64,000 nucleotides of DNA from contig JASJFT010000035.1 in the NCBI GenBank assembly GCA_030770425.1, positions 62,001 through 126,000 on the forward strand. The letters are read 5' to 3'. The notes under the pieces are model-generated. The model was not told where the DNA came from. It made no database searches and saw only the letters and a list, made by a program, of their open reading frames with translations. Source of the stretch: Darksidea phi. Taxonomy: Eukaryota; Ascomycota; Dothideomycetes; Pleosporales; Lentitheciaceae. This document shows positions 1 to 10,094 of this stretch, in pieces; the first letter of the stretch is position 1; the number at the start of each line of letters is the position of its first letter. The translations under genes and the position numbers were made by a program.

Positions 1-105
1 CGTGGTGGTACCTCGCTCGCTGTTTCGTTCTAGAAGCTGGACCTTGGCTTTGCCATTGTCGCCAACCCAGAGACACTCTTTGCGGGCGCGTTCGTAGAGC
101 TTGGG
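1..105 (-). CDS. partial exon of an unidentified gene running off the left edge
   Basis: On the minus strand an open frame starts just after a plausible acceptor (CTAG at 109-106) and stays open to the window edge. It encodes about 35 residues including KLYERARKECLWVGDNGK. The composition looks coding and there is no stop, but I do not recognise the family. The rest of the gene would lie to the left of the window, and its upstream exons are not evident in the following 1.6 kb. Low confidence. Confidence 0.3.
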
Positions 106-1726
106 CTAGATGGCTTAGGATCTAGCTCGTACGCCTAGAAACATGGGAAGGATGGCAGACCTACCGAAAAGTTCTCTAAAACACGACAATGCGGACATTT
201 CATCTTGCTCGTCTCCCACGTTACTACCATGCACTTACGCCTATGTGTCTGGTTGAACAGGCGCTGGCTCCATGCTCCGCGTTCGCGGAATGTGTCGCTG
301 CATTTTTGAGGTGGTTTAAGGGGGCAGCGTAAGCGGCAGCCACAACCGTAGAAGTCGAGTGTGTAGTATATACACATATGTGATGCGGAAACCAGTGGCG
401 CGGGTGGCTTTGAGGAAGGGACAGAGAGGGGCAAGGAGAGCTGATAGAAGAAGCGGCAGCAGATACAGTAGACCCTGTGTTGTGGTTTTAATGGAGCGTA
501 TCTACGGGCGTAATAGGACAGTTTGAACTGTTGACTGGATGGGTAAGGAAGCGAGGTCCAACGTTCCACGGGATTGACAGGTCACATCGAAGCTTCGACA
601 TCATGTGAAATTGAGAACTACACTTGTAGAGAGCAACGCTTACAAGGCAAGAACTGTTCCCCATGTGCTACAGCTCGTTTCGCTGTTCTAGGTTTGACAG
701 CATTAGAGTAAGTATTACTCGCCTTCTAGGATGAGCCCCTCTTTTGTAGGCTGCTTTGTATAAACCGTAGCCATTTTTGCCGTTGCAGGACAAATCATCT
801 GCAATGGCTGTTCTGCAGAGATAAAAACAGTCGGGTCGTGCGAGGACAATGCTCTTTATAAAGACGATGAATATGTCCTGGCCGACATCTTGATGCGCAA
901 CTCATTGTCCCTGGAGTGACGAAGCTCGCTATACCGCCAGCGACGAGGGTTGTCCTCGTGTCTTTGCTTGCATTCCTACTTTGGGCCGCTCTCCACAGTA
1001 AAGTAAGGCGTGATGAGTATAAGGGGTATCAGTATCTGCGTTCAACTTGACCCTAGTGCTAAGTTGATTATTTGAGATTGTCTATAATCATCATGTTCTG
1101 GCTTCTCCAAGAATAGGGCGCAATTGGAAGTATAATCTAGGTGGATGGTCTCTTCTAGATACAAGCAGTTTAGCGGCATTTTTAATCTAACCACTCCAAT
1201 GAACACTTTCAAACGGTCTTCAGACGCTTTCCCAGCATCGAAGAGGTGTTCTCCAGCAGCTTTGAGAGCCCCCTCTATCAACCCACTCAGTGAAACTAGT
1301 AAAGTAGCTTACGAGCTCGCCTCCTCCCTACTCCACCCGAAATTTTCAGCTGCAGCATGCGTGTCTACCCTTATGCGAGCGCTCTCGCTGCATCGAAAAA
1401 CCCCCCGTACCGCTCTGATCCAGCCAGAAAGACCTCCTTTTCACGGCCAACATCTGACACGACATTGCAAGGACTGGGGTTGAGGATATTAGGGGCCTGG
1501 CTGGATTGAAGGTGCAAATTGAAGCCAGGTATGCGAGGATGGAGAGTCTAAGTTGGCAGGAATGAATGAAGTATTCTGTCGATGAAACGGTCGGTTGGGT
1601 AGAGTGGGATATGAATGGGTTCGGTGTTTCTCCAGAGTAATGCATTCACTCATTTCCCATTATCATTTCAGAAATCTGGGGGAGCACGTCAAGGTCACGG
1701 TGGCCTTGAGAACTGTGAACAGACCC
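106..1726. other. intergenic stretch, no gene supported
   Basis: Short open frames occur on both strands but none has recognisable protein content, plausible splice pairing or a conserved motif. It probably contains flanking regulatory sequence and untranslated regions. Confidence 0.5.
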
Positions 1727-2371
1727 TCAACCCCCATCGCCCCTCTCTAAGAAGCCGGGATCCCGCTCCAATTTAGTCTCAAACTTAGTCCACCATGCCT
1801 GGAAGGCCTTCAGAGGGACCGTGTCTCCAGTCCCCCAGCTCGTCAAGAAGTCATAACAGTTCTTGATGATCCTCTGCGCGAGTACCTTGGTCGTCATTGT
1901 GTTCCGTCCTCTCAGCACCACCTCAGTTCCAGCCAAGGGAAACGTTGAAGCCGCAGCATCCTGTGCCTTCTTCTGCTCCAGATTCGCAGCGACCTGAGCC
2001 ACAGGTTCAACCGAAATGCCCAGCGCCAGGGCAGGCACGGCGCCGTTCAAAGAGACTGGAGTATTTTCGTCGACCATGACATCGTTATCATCTATACCGC
2101 CGCCAGCAGGACCGCCAGCCTTGCTGCTGAGCTTGAAGATAGCGCTGGGTTTCTCGTTGGCGATGGCGCCTAACAGCTTGAAGTCGGTTGTGTTTGGCAA
2201 TTGCGCGTAAACTGCTGCGGCCGTGCCATCGGGTAGAGTGGTTCCCGGTAGTAAGAAGACCACAATGTGCGAAAATGAGGGTGCCGAAGGGATCTGGAAT
2301 GCGAACTGGGACTCGGAAATGGCTTGTGCGTTGGTGAGGACGGGCCGGCCGGATACTACGACGCCAAACAT
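1727..2371 (-). CDS. OPI10: Hikeshi / OPI10 family Hsp70 nuclear import carrier
   Basis: A single-exon 214-residue protein starting MFGVVVSGRP. The family N-terminus (MFGVVVAGRPV-type), the HIVVFLLPG strand and the NEKPSAIFKLS segment are all present. The C-terminal helical part (FLTSWG, then FQAWWTKFETKLERDPGFLER) matches the family arrangement of an N-terminal beta-sandwich followed by a C-terminal dimerising helical domain. Hikeshi carries Hsp70 into the nucleus during heat stress by binding FG nucleoporins; the yeast relative is OPI10. Length is close to the animal protein (about 197 residues), with a short Gly/Ala-rich insertion near residues 83-95. It lies head-to-tail with the CHMP7-like gene upstream. 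The identification is firm; the stress role here is inferred from the family. Confidence 0.9.
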   Translation of the reverse strand: MFGVVVSGRPVLTNAQAISESQFAFQIPSAPSFSHIVVFLLPGTTLPDGTAAAVYAQLPNTTDFKLLGAIANEKPSAIFKLSSKAGGPAGGGIDDNDVMVDENTPVSLNGAVPALALGISVEPVAQVAANLEQKKAQDAAASTFPLAGTEVVLRGRNTMTTKVLAQRIIKNCYDFLTSWGTGDTVPLKAFQAWWTKFETKLERDPGFLERGDGG

Positions 2372-2727
2372 GTTCTGTGTGCTGCTTTAATGGGACTTTT
2401 GTAAGGGAAGGTGACTTGAACGATTACAGGTGCGCAAGATTGTCTGCAAGGAAGGGCATAAGAAGTATAAGAAAGTAACTCATGAAGCTTGAAGCTGCGA
2501 TGGGCCATTTCGAGATTCTTCCAGAACACGGAAGGCTCATCATTGGCCCGTGCCCGTGCACGGGCTCTTCTACTTACACGTGACTACGCGTAGCATCACT
2601 TCAGCGTTGCACTGGCGGCTTCGAGAGGGATGATGCAGACGCCGTCCTCCAGGATATGCTATCCAATCCGTCCACGCTCCAAAACGCAATTAGTCATGCC
2701 CGTCATGTCTACGTTCGTGAAGCCCTT
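2372..2727. other. intergenic region between Hikeshi and the CHMP7-like gene
   Basis: About 350 bp between two co-oriented genes. It must hold the 3' region of the CHMP7-like gene and the promoter of the Hikeshi gene. I see no further gene. Confidence 0.5.
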
Positions 2728-4198
2728 CTACGCCGCCATGGGCATCTTTTCCTCCTCGCTGTCTGTTTGTACGGAGAGCTGCGAGAAGTCGGTAGAGGTC
2801 TCAGCAACCTTGATCTCTTCTTTCCCAGCCTCAATCCGCTCCTCCTCCTCCTCCGGCCGAGCTTCTTTCCTTTTTTGTGCCTTTTCTACGTCGGTTAGCT
2901 CTGCGAGACGCCCCGCCGTCTTCGCTGCTTCCGCTTGCTCCCGCTGTTCCTTCTGTGCCTTCTCCATGGCCTCGAGTTCATCATCGATCTCGCCTTCGTC
3001 AACCGAAGTTGCAGACTCATTGATGATGCTCGTGATCTCCTCGACAGTGGTCGTTTGCTCTTTGACAAAGTCCATGACGCTCTGCACGCCCTCGACGCCG
3101 CCGACTTTCCGGTTCAAAATGTTCATTGCGTCGGCGCCCGCTCTCATAGCCTCTACAATATCGACTTGGTCGGCCGCCTGCTGGAGCTTTATGTATGCCT
3201 CCTCCAGTTGAAGAGCTAGTGCGGCACGATGGGCGAGGGCCGACTCGGCAAGCTTCTTGGATCGCAAAGCAGTCTTTGCGCGCACTAGGTGCTTCTGCTG
3301 TACTGCTTCGCGGGCGGCTTGGTCTAACGTGACAATCTTCGCGTGCAAGACAGGGAGCTGGGCGTTGACCTTGTCCATGGAGTCTCGGAGGTCGGCCAGT
3401 GCTACATCCTCGTTTGTGATCGGTGCTGGTGTCTCCTCCGTTTCTGCCTTGAATTTGACGGCCCGTTCGCTGAAAGACAGTGCCTGCCTGTCACGAGCCA
3501 GATGTGTTAGAAGGATATCGAGATCATCGGCAGTGATAGGCACGGTCGAGTTGAGCACTCTAGCAAAGCGCTTCAAAAAGGCTGGTCGCGAGAGGATGCG
3601 GTCAGCAGTTGACGTCGGTGGCTGCTCCTGAAACTGCTTCAGGACCTCCTCGGCGGCAGCCTCCACATTCTGTATTACAACAAAAGTACCGACTGGAAGG
3701 CTGTCTGAGCCCTCAGGACCAGTGAGCATCCTCCATCCCCAATGCAGCACGTCCTTGGCCGAAGGCACCCATGACCTCTTGTATATCGACGTGCTCGCGC
3801 TCCTGAACTCCTTGTCTAGCATAAATGCCTTCCTCCGTATCGCATCCTGGAAGACGGCGGGCAAGCATGTCGGCGTGCCATAGTCTTTGTGCTGCAGCGC
3901 CCGGACGAGCTCTCTACCGGTATGTATGGTCAAGAGGTGGTGCGTAGCGCCAGGGGCGGGGACGACGCCAGAGCGCGTGGCATCAGCAAGAGCCTTCTGC
4001 CAGATGGTGAGGTTGGCCTGGTAGCCCTCGGGGTTCGTGTGGTTCTGCGAGCGGAAGTCGGCGTAGAGCGAGGCAACGCGGCCACGGCTACGCGTCCGTT
4101 AGCCGCACGCGAGGTGTGAGTATAAATGCAGCACAAAGGGCGACGAACCTCTGAAATGCTTCTTCGTGGGCTAGGATGAAGTGGACCAGCTCACTCAT
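2728..4198 (-). CDS. CHMP7-like Snf7-domain protein (ESCRT-III)
   Basis: Two exons: 4198-4149 and 4087-2728, with a 61-bp GT-AG intron (4148-4088). The product has 469 residues. It begins MSELVHFILAHEEAFQSRGR and continues into RVASLYADFRSQ and a winged-helix-like N-terminal half. A Snf7 domain rich in charged helices follows (roughly residues 230-400), with an acidic, Lys/Glu-rich tail. This is the fungal CHMP7/Snf7-related architecture. Members act in ESCRT-III recruitment at the nuclear envelope and on endosomes, remodelling membranes. The frame is open further upstream to another ATG at 4375, which would add 59 residues. I prefer 4198 because the conserved family start MSEL...HEEAF lies there. 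Family identification is good; the exact cellular site is inferred. Confidence 0.82.
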
Positions 4199-4586
4199 GT
4201 CGTCCTCTTGCGCAGAGACGAGGCCGGCGTCTAGTGTGGATGGGGCCGTCCTGGATCGCTTGGGCCCGCTGCGGAAGAGTCGTTTCTGCAGGTTATCTGA
4301 GAGCTGGGGCCGAGCAGGGGTGTCCCTGTCGTCGACATCGTTGCCAAGAGCGTGTTTTCGCTTCCGGAACTGCATCTATAAACAGCATCAGCACGAGGAT
4401 GCAAAAGTGGTGGGGCGTGGGGGCGGTGCACATTATTGGTATGTTTATTATATTTAAGGGGCCCGCGTAGAGGAGCGCGTATGCGTGCTGCCCATTCACT
4501 GCAGCTATCCATGCGCCAAAGTTTGCACACTATGCAGTCGAAATATCATTTGCCCCAAACACCGCCCAATGCACCGAGTGGCCCGT
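4199..4586. other. intergenic region, possible N-terminal extension of the CHMP7-like gene
   Basis: The stretch holds the leader of the CHMP7-like gene and the 3' end of GPN2. An in-frame alternative ATG at 4375 is the only coding feature noted. Confidence 0.45.
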
Positions 4587-5866
4587 CTACTTCCTCACCA
4601 CATTGACCCCACCGCCCTTGCTGCCCTCCATGAACTTCTTCATCTCCTCTAGGTCTTCCATGTCGTCATCGTCGACTCCTACCTTCTTTGACACCTTCGT
4701 CTCGCCCGCCGCTGAAACTGGTTGACATGGAGCAACGCTTGCCGTCGGCGCATCACCCATGTCCCTACTCTCCGCTGCCCATGCCCGACGTTCCTCCTCG
4801 TCCATCTCATCTCGCCGGTCGAGCCACCTCTCCTGCACGTCCCTCGCATCCATGGTCACAGCATCCTGTCGCATCGCCATCTGCCATACCGTGTCGTTCG
4901 CACCTTCAATGCCGCCAAAAGCATAGCCACCTGCTCGGTCAATAGCCCGCAGTAGCGTCATCATGCTCTTCTTGTCCTCTACAGCAAGTGTTTCAAAGCC
5001 AACGAGCGCAAACTCTTCGACTAGGTCAACGATAACTTTATTTAGCGCGGAGAATTTCGAGCTTGGCTCGTCCTCGTCTTGCTCGTCAACATCCATCTGG
5101 ATGGGCTCGGGCTTGGGAGCGGGTGCTGGCCCCGGAATGCCAGAGTTTTGTTCTCGGTTGAGATGCGGAAGCAGATAGTTCAGATCCTGCACTTCCGTGT
5201 AGAAGTCAAGGTTGAAAGGGAGGTTGCCGTAATTCCGCAGATTGTCGATCTTAGTCAAAACGTTTAGATGAGGCAATTCCATTTGCAGCATGCTTCTCAG
5301 CGCTAGCAGCAGCGACGAGACGTATAGCGAGGGTCTCGACAAGACAATCGAATCCGTTAAGTGCACGACGACGAGCTACTCGAGGTCAGCCGGTGACGAT
5401 GAGCATGAGCAGAAAGAGAGTACTCGGTACCCCAGTTTTTGAAGGCGGAAGAAGATGTTCCGCAGCGACGAGTGGTGCGTGAAGAGCTCGACCTGGCCAG
5501 GACAGTCGAACAAGATGTAGTCATCTGCCAATGTCAGCTCGCTCTCCCCTACCTTTACATTCAAATAGATGACGGACCGCCCAGCTCTTCCAAGCCTGCC
5601 ACTAACCAGTCGAAGTGCTGCTCTAGCTCTTCGAGCGCGTAAAGCATGCCGCCGTTTGGGCCCAAAGCTTCCTGTTCCATGATATCGTCCATTGTGACCA
5701 AATCCCTCACGTCTACCGCAGGCTCATAGGATGTGTGGTCGTTGGCGGGGTCGAGGTTCACGACGGAGCACTTGCGCTCAATGGCCGTCATGAACTGCTG
5801 CATGCCATCGCAGTACGTCGACTTGCCGGAGCCCGGCGATCCTATGATGAGCTGCGCGAAGGGCAT
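4587..5866 (-). CDS. GPN2: GPN-loop GTPase 2
   Basis: Three exons: 5866-5578, 5524-5424 and 5375-4587, with introns of 53 and 48 bp. The product has 392 residues. The P-loop GSPGSGKST is at residues 9-17, NLDPAND near 37-43, the family-defining GPN triplet in LGPNGG at residues 69-71, DCPGQVELFTHHSS in exon 2, and the guanine-specificity TKID in exon 3. GPN GTPases dimerise and are needed for assembly and nuclear import of RNA polymerases II and III. The MPFAQ start and the order of motifs fit GPN2 rather than GPN1 or GPN3. The C-terminal 60 residues are acidic and low in complexity. It is divergent to BUB3 across 234 bp. Confidence 0.93.
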
Positions 5867-6100
5867 GGTGGCGGCGTGGAGTTCAAGATAGGATCAACTC
5901 TGGTGTTCAAATGTGGATAGAAAGGAATGAAGAGGGAATAGGAGCAAAGGCGGGCCGGGGCGCGGACGGGGGCGCGGGGATAGCATGCGCCGGAGAAACC
6001 ATTTGCCGGGCGGTTTTGTTTGCGGAGCTGCGGCGGAGGTTGTTTCCTCTTTCCTCTTTGCTGAGCAGCACAACATTCAACGCCTACCAGAAACACAACC
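5867..6100. promoter_or_regulatory. short divergent promoter between GPN2 and BUB3
   Basis: 234 bp separate the two start codons, so both core promoters must lie here or overlap the leaders. It is GC-rich with C/T-rich runs (for example GCCCCGGCCCG-type sequence on the minus strand). No TATA box is evident. Confidence 0.5.
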
Positions 6101-7177
6101 ATGTCCAGTAAGTAGCTCTAGCCACGGCGCCCAAAATGCGCAGCCCTGACTCTTCCAGGTCAGTTCGAGCTCGCGCAGAACCCCACCGACCCCATCTCCG
6201 CCGTTGAATTTGCGCCCAGCACACCGACGCGGCTGCTCGTCTCCTCGTGGGATCGACATGTTTACCTCTACGACACCCACGCCGAGCCTGGCGGTAAGCT
6301 CCTACAGAAGTTCGAGCACCGCGCGCCGGTACTAGACGTGTGCTTCGGGCGTGACGACGACGAGGCCTTCAGCGCCGGCCTGGACTGGGAAGTGCGCAGG
6401 GTCGATCTCTCCAATGGCGCGCAAACTGTCCTCTCTACACACGCCGCCGGCGTGCGCAACATCCTCTTCTCCGAACCACACAATCTACTGATATCCGCAT
6501 CGTGGGACTCGACCCTGCATCTCCACGACCTCTCGCGGCCCGGCGAGTTCTCGACCGTCACGCTCCCCTCAAAGCCCTTCTCGCTTACTGCATCCCCCAC
6601 CAAACTCGTCGTCGCAATGGCGAGCCGCGCAGTCAACATCTACGACCTCGATGCGCTAGCGAAGGCGGCTCATCAGGGCGATAGTGTGAACGTGGAGCCA
6701 TGGCAGCGTAGGGAAAGCAGCATGAAGTACATGACCAGGGCAGTGGCGTGCATGCCGAACGATGCAGGCTATGCAAGCTCGAGTATCGAGGGGAGGGTGG
6801 CGGTTGAGTGGTTCGATCCTAGTGAAGAGTCGCAGGCGCGGAAATATGCATTCAAATGCCACCGCCAGACGGTCGACGGCCAGGACGTTGTATACCCAGT
6901 GCACGCCCTTGCCTTCCACCCTGTTCACGGCACATTCGCTTCGGGCGGCGGCGACGGCGTGGTTGCGCTGTGGGATGCGGTGGCGAAGAGGAGAATTAGG
7001 CAGTATCAGCGGTTTCCGGCGAGTGTACAAACAATTGCTTTCAGCGGCGACGGAAAGTTCATGGCGGTGGGTGTCAGCCCCGGTTTTGAAGACGGCGTAG
7101 ACGACGTGCCAGAAGGTGTAATAAAGGTCTTCATCCGCGAGCTGACCGACTCCGAGACCCAGCCGAAGAAGAAATAA
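6101..7177 (+). CDS. BUB3: BUB3 mitotic checkpoint WD40 protein
   Basis: Two exons: a 7-nt first exon (6101-6107, ATGTCCA) and 6159-7177, with a 51-bp GT-AG intron. The product has 341 residues: MSSQFELAQNPTDPISAVEF and then WD repeats, including SSWDRHVYLYD, SAGLDWEVRRVDL, SASWDSTLHLHDL, EGRVAVEWFD and GGDGVVALWD. The motif YAFKCHR and the segment VYPVHALAFHP are typical of the Bub3/Rae1 branch. Bub3 docks Bub1 and Mad3/BubR1 to phosphorylated MELT repeats of the kinetochore scaffold in the spindle checkpoint. Rae1 is the nearest alternative family, but the length and the EGRVAVEWFDPS repeat favour Bub3. The tiny first exon could easily be missed by gene finders. Confidence 0.93.
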
Positions 7178-7967
7178 ATAGTTGGGGCTTGTACCCTATG
7201 GCGTCAGGCGTTCCGAACAGGCGGCTGGTAGCGTTGCACTGTCGATTGAAACTTCAAATGAATGAGGAACACTCAAACACCACAGTGTGTTTCTATTGAT
7301 GATGTTTCTGGGCCAACGGACCATCGCAGTAGGCCTCTCTTCAATTCCGACCCCTCCCTTTGCGGACATCCCTTCTCTCGGGTGTCATACATCTTCGTCA
7401 ATCATTTGTTCGTTATTTCATACCCATGAAGGAGACATGAATCTGCGAAATCATAGAACTATCCTCGATGATGGTGCTCATGATGAAGGCTTTATATCCG
7501 GATAAGCAAGTTACCTTCCTCGTGGAACGTACCTTGGGGGGAGTCATGGATCCAACTGCAGAAGAATGACTTGCTCAGATAGAAGCTATCTGATCTAGGA
7601 CTACAGCGTCATCGGCAAATAGACATAAATAATGAGTTATTTATTAGCCGGTGTCCATTTGGAGCAATTGGATCGCACAGGCGAAACACCTGGATCTAGA
7701 ATAATGCCCAAACTGTCCATATAACGGTAAAAGAACTGTCCTCTAACCGCTCTCTCGACTCAAATCCATTATTAGCTTGCATCGAGACAGAGTGATAGTT
7801 TTAAGAGTTATAAGTTGTACTCGTGAAGACCCTGTGGCAGTGCTTGCGCAAATGAGTGACAATTGCTAACTTCCCTTCAGTTGCTCTGAAATGACCGTAA
7901 CGTCCTACCCTCACACTATAACAGCCTCCGCTCTATCTCCCTTGTCCGTCCCATCCGACACGCCCCT
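7178..7967. other. intergenic region, no gene supported
   Basis: Contains the BUB3 3' region and the terminator side of the convergent small secreted protein gene. I see no coding sequence. Confidence 0.45.
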
Positions 7968-8418
7968 TTAAAAACAGAAAGCGCCCGGCGCACCTTTGCT
8001 CTGGCAGCAGTTGTTAAAAGCCCCCGAATTGATGCAGTTAGTGCCTTCGGCAGAGCACTTTATACTCGTTAGACAATCGTGCGTTCGACAGTACTCTTTC
8101 ACGAATGGCCTACCTGATTGTTTGGACCAGGGAAGCGGAAGCTACCCAGAGGGCAGCCGGTCGTGTCGTGGTTGCAACAGGCATTGGTGAGGTCGTCGAA
8201 TTGAGGACCAGTTCCAGAGGGGTCCTGGCATTTACAATTCTGCCCGGCTAGAGCTCTGAGGTGAACATTAGCAATCGTAGTGAAATTGGACAAAGACGGG
8301 TTAGAGAGAGTGTAGGGAATAAGGGTGGTGATAGAGATTGTGTAGTAAGAATTAGAGGGTGTGAAACGAACCCGCTGATGGCGGTTAAAAAGACTGCGGT
8401 GAACAGTGTGAAGCGCAT
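7968..8418 (-). CDS. small secreted cysteine-rich protein (candidate effector)
   Basis: Three exons: 8418-8372, 8255-8114 and 8057-7968, with introns of 116 and 56 bp, both GT-AG. The spliced product has 92 residues. It has a clear signal peptide (MRFTLFTAVFLTAISGALA, residues 1-19) and a mature part of 73 residues with 10 cysteines, including two CC pairs (NACC and NNCC), which suggests five disulfides. It ends GAPGAFCF. Splicing is strongly supported: each exon joins to an uninterrupted Cys-rich frame, and without splicing the signal peptide and the Cys-rich part are in different frames. I do not recognise the family. Size, secretion signal, Cys content and the position beside a transposon-rich island resemble fungal effectors, but the function is unknown. 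Confidence 0.72.
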
Positions 8419-9693
8419 GTTGATTCTGTGTTTGGTGGCTGATTTTGTAGCTGTACGAGATCCGTGGCAGGCTGATTCCGGTCACCTACCCGTAGTATGT
8501 CCACCTTTTATATCTCTCTTTCTTCCCTTTATTTATTCTTTACATTCACAAGCTTGTTCTATAACACTCCATATTAATTCCAAAATTCATCCACCCTGCC
8601 GTTCATCCGAAGATCTTCACTAGACACAAACCCTGCCAAGGACTCTCATTGGAAGTGGGTGATAGATCGTGAAACTAGGACTTACTGTACATCTCGATGG
8701 CGGTGGTATTACATCTGGTTCGGCGATTCATAATCACTTCCATCTCATAGCCTCTTTTAACTAAGCAACTTTAAGTCGCAATGCCATTCGTCAGCTAGGA
8801 AAATCTAAACGCTAATAATGATGCTGATAATGCTGACGATGCTGCTTCTGATGATGATGACGATGCTGCTACTGCTACTGCTGCTGCTGCTGATGATGAT
8901 GATGACGATGCTGTACCGATGCCGACGACAATGACGACGACACTGACGACGACTATGATGCTGATGCTGTTGATACTGCTCCTTATCCTATTTTAGCCTA
9001 TAGAATATTGAGAATAATTGCTTAATACAACATGACGAAAGTTTTTACAATCACGGTCCCTTTTCAGACAGGCGTCTAGTTTGATCCGCTCCGGATCTAC
9101 ATTACTGTTGAAGCTCTTGGAACCATGACACCAACACCTAAGCTATTCAACACCCCGATACTCATGGCAAGATAAAAGTGGTAGTTTTGTTAGGGCTTGG
9201 TTTTGGGGCTCGTAGTATTGACACTAATACTTGAGGGCTAGTTTTGGTATCAATAGCTTCAACTTACTAAACCTGGAATACCTAATTCTAGTAAATGGAA
9301 AAGCCAGATAGATCCAATATATAGGACTAGAGAGCCAAAGTAATAGATACAGCCTGCTTCTCTAGATATCTCCTCTCAAACCAACTTCGCCTCACTTCAC
9401 CACTCTACTTGACGCTCTAGTAAGCTCATCTAGTAGACCTACTAGGTAATCAACCAGCTGTACCGGCTGTTCGAGATGTGGAGAATGGAACGAGCCTTCC
9501 AACACCATCGTCTTCTTCATGCCTCAAACTTCGACGTACTCTGCTGCAACTCAGACTGTATGATTCTATCTGCATCTGTCATGGACGGTAGTGCATGGCG
9601 TGGCTGGCCTGTAGCGCTAGCCTGTGTGGCTAGGGCTATGTGGCTAGGGCTGTGTGGCTGAAGGCTATATAGTAGCCCTCTAGGCCTAGTTAG
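8419..9693. other. gene-free stretch with microsatellite and short G/T-rich repeats
   Basis: Apart from the trinucleotide repeat annotated separately, I see only low-complexity patches, such as repeated TGTGGCTAGGGCT units near 9620-9660. No gene is supported. Confidence 0.45.
8814..8980. repeat. imperfect trinucleotide microsatellite (GAT/GCT/GAC)
   Basis: About 167 bp made almost entirely of GAT, GCT, GAC and ACT triplets in mixed order. One forward frame would read as Asp/Ala runs, but it lacks a convincing start and splice context, so I call it a microsatellite rather than a coding exon. Confidence 0.85.
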
Positions 9694-10044
9694 TTAGTTA
9701 ACAAATACATAATCCATCAAAAGACGGCACCCTTTGCAGGTAAGCCTAACAGCATCCGTGAAGATGTACGCAAATGAGTCCCGGAAGTTGAGGTCGCCAT
9801 ATGGATCATAGATGATTGGCAAGGTAGGGTAGGAGAATGGCTGCTTAGGGAGCACATCGGCCAGCCTGTCCGCTTCTTCGTTGAGCGGATCGTGGAAGAG
9901 CATTGCTTTTGCTTGCATTTTGCGTATAAAGACTCAGTCCGCAGACTCCTATAAGGAAATATTAGGGCGTGTACTCATAGCTATACAGCAGTTACTTACA
10001 TCCTGATCGATCCACCCAGGAATATTGGTAGGATCTATACCCAT
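9694..10044 (-). pseudogene. unidentified two-exon coding relic with an in-frame TGA
   Basis: From an ATG at 10044 the minus strand encodes MGIDPTNIPGWIDQD. A GTAAGT donor and a TTATAG acceptor follow. The next exon reads ESAD, a TGA stop, then an open frame VFIRKMQAKAMLFHDPLNEE continuing to a stop at 9694. The downstream part looks coding (Pro, Asp and aromatic content). The TGA could come from a Trp (TGG) or Arg (CGA) codon by a single transition, as RIP produces. It sits beside the RIP-affected block. I do not recognise the family, and a short functional protein starting at the internal Met cannot be excluded. Confidence 0.35.
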
Positions 10045-10094
10045 AGCCGCCCCCCTCCCCCAGGAGCTTGGGCCACTACCCGGCGTGACGTCGC

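Noticed and set aside
135..569. 144-codon minus-strand open frame
   Set aside because: Composition is irregular, there is no recognisable motif, and it has no splice partners. Probably chance.
8814..8980. Asp/Ala-rich coding exon
   Set aside because: The pure triplet composition is open in several frames at once and has no start or splice context. A microsatellite explains it.
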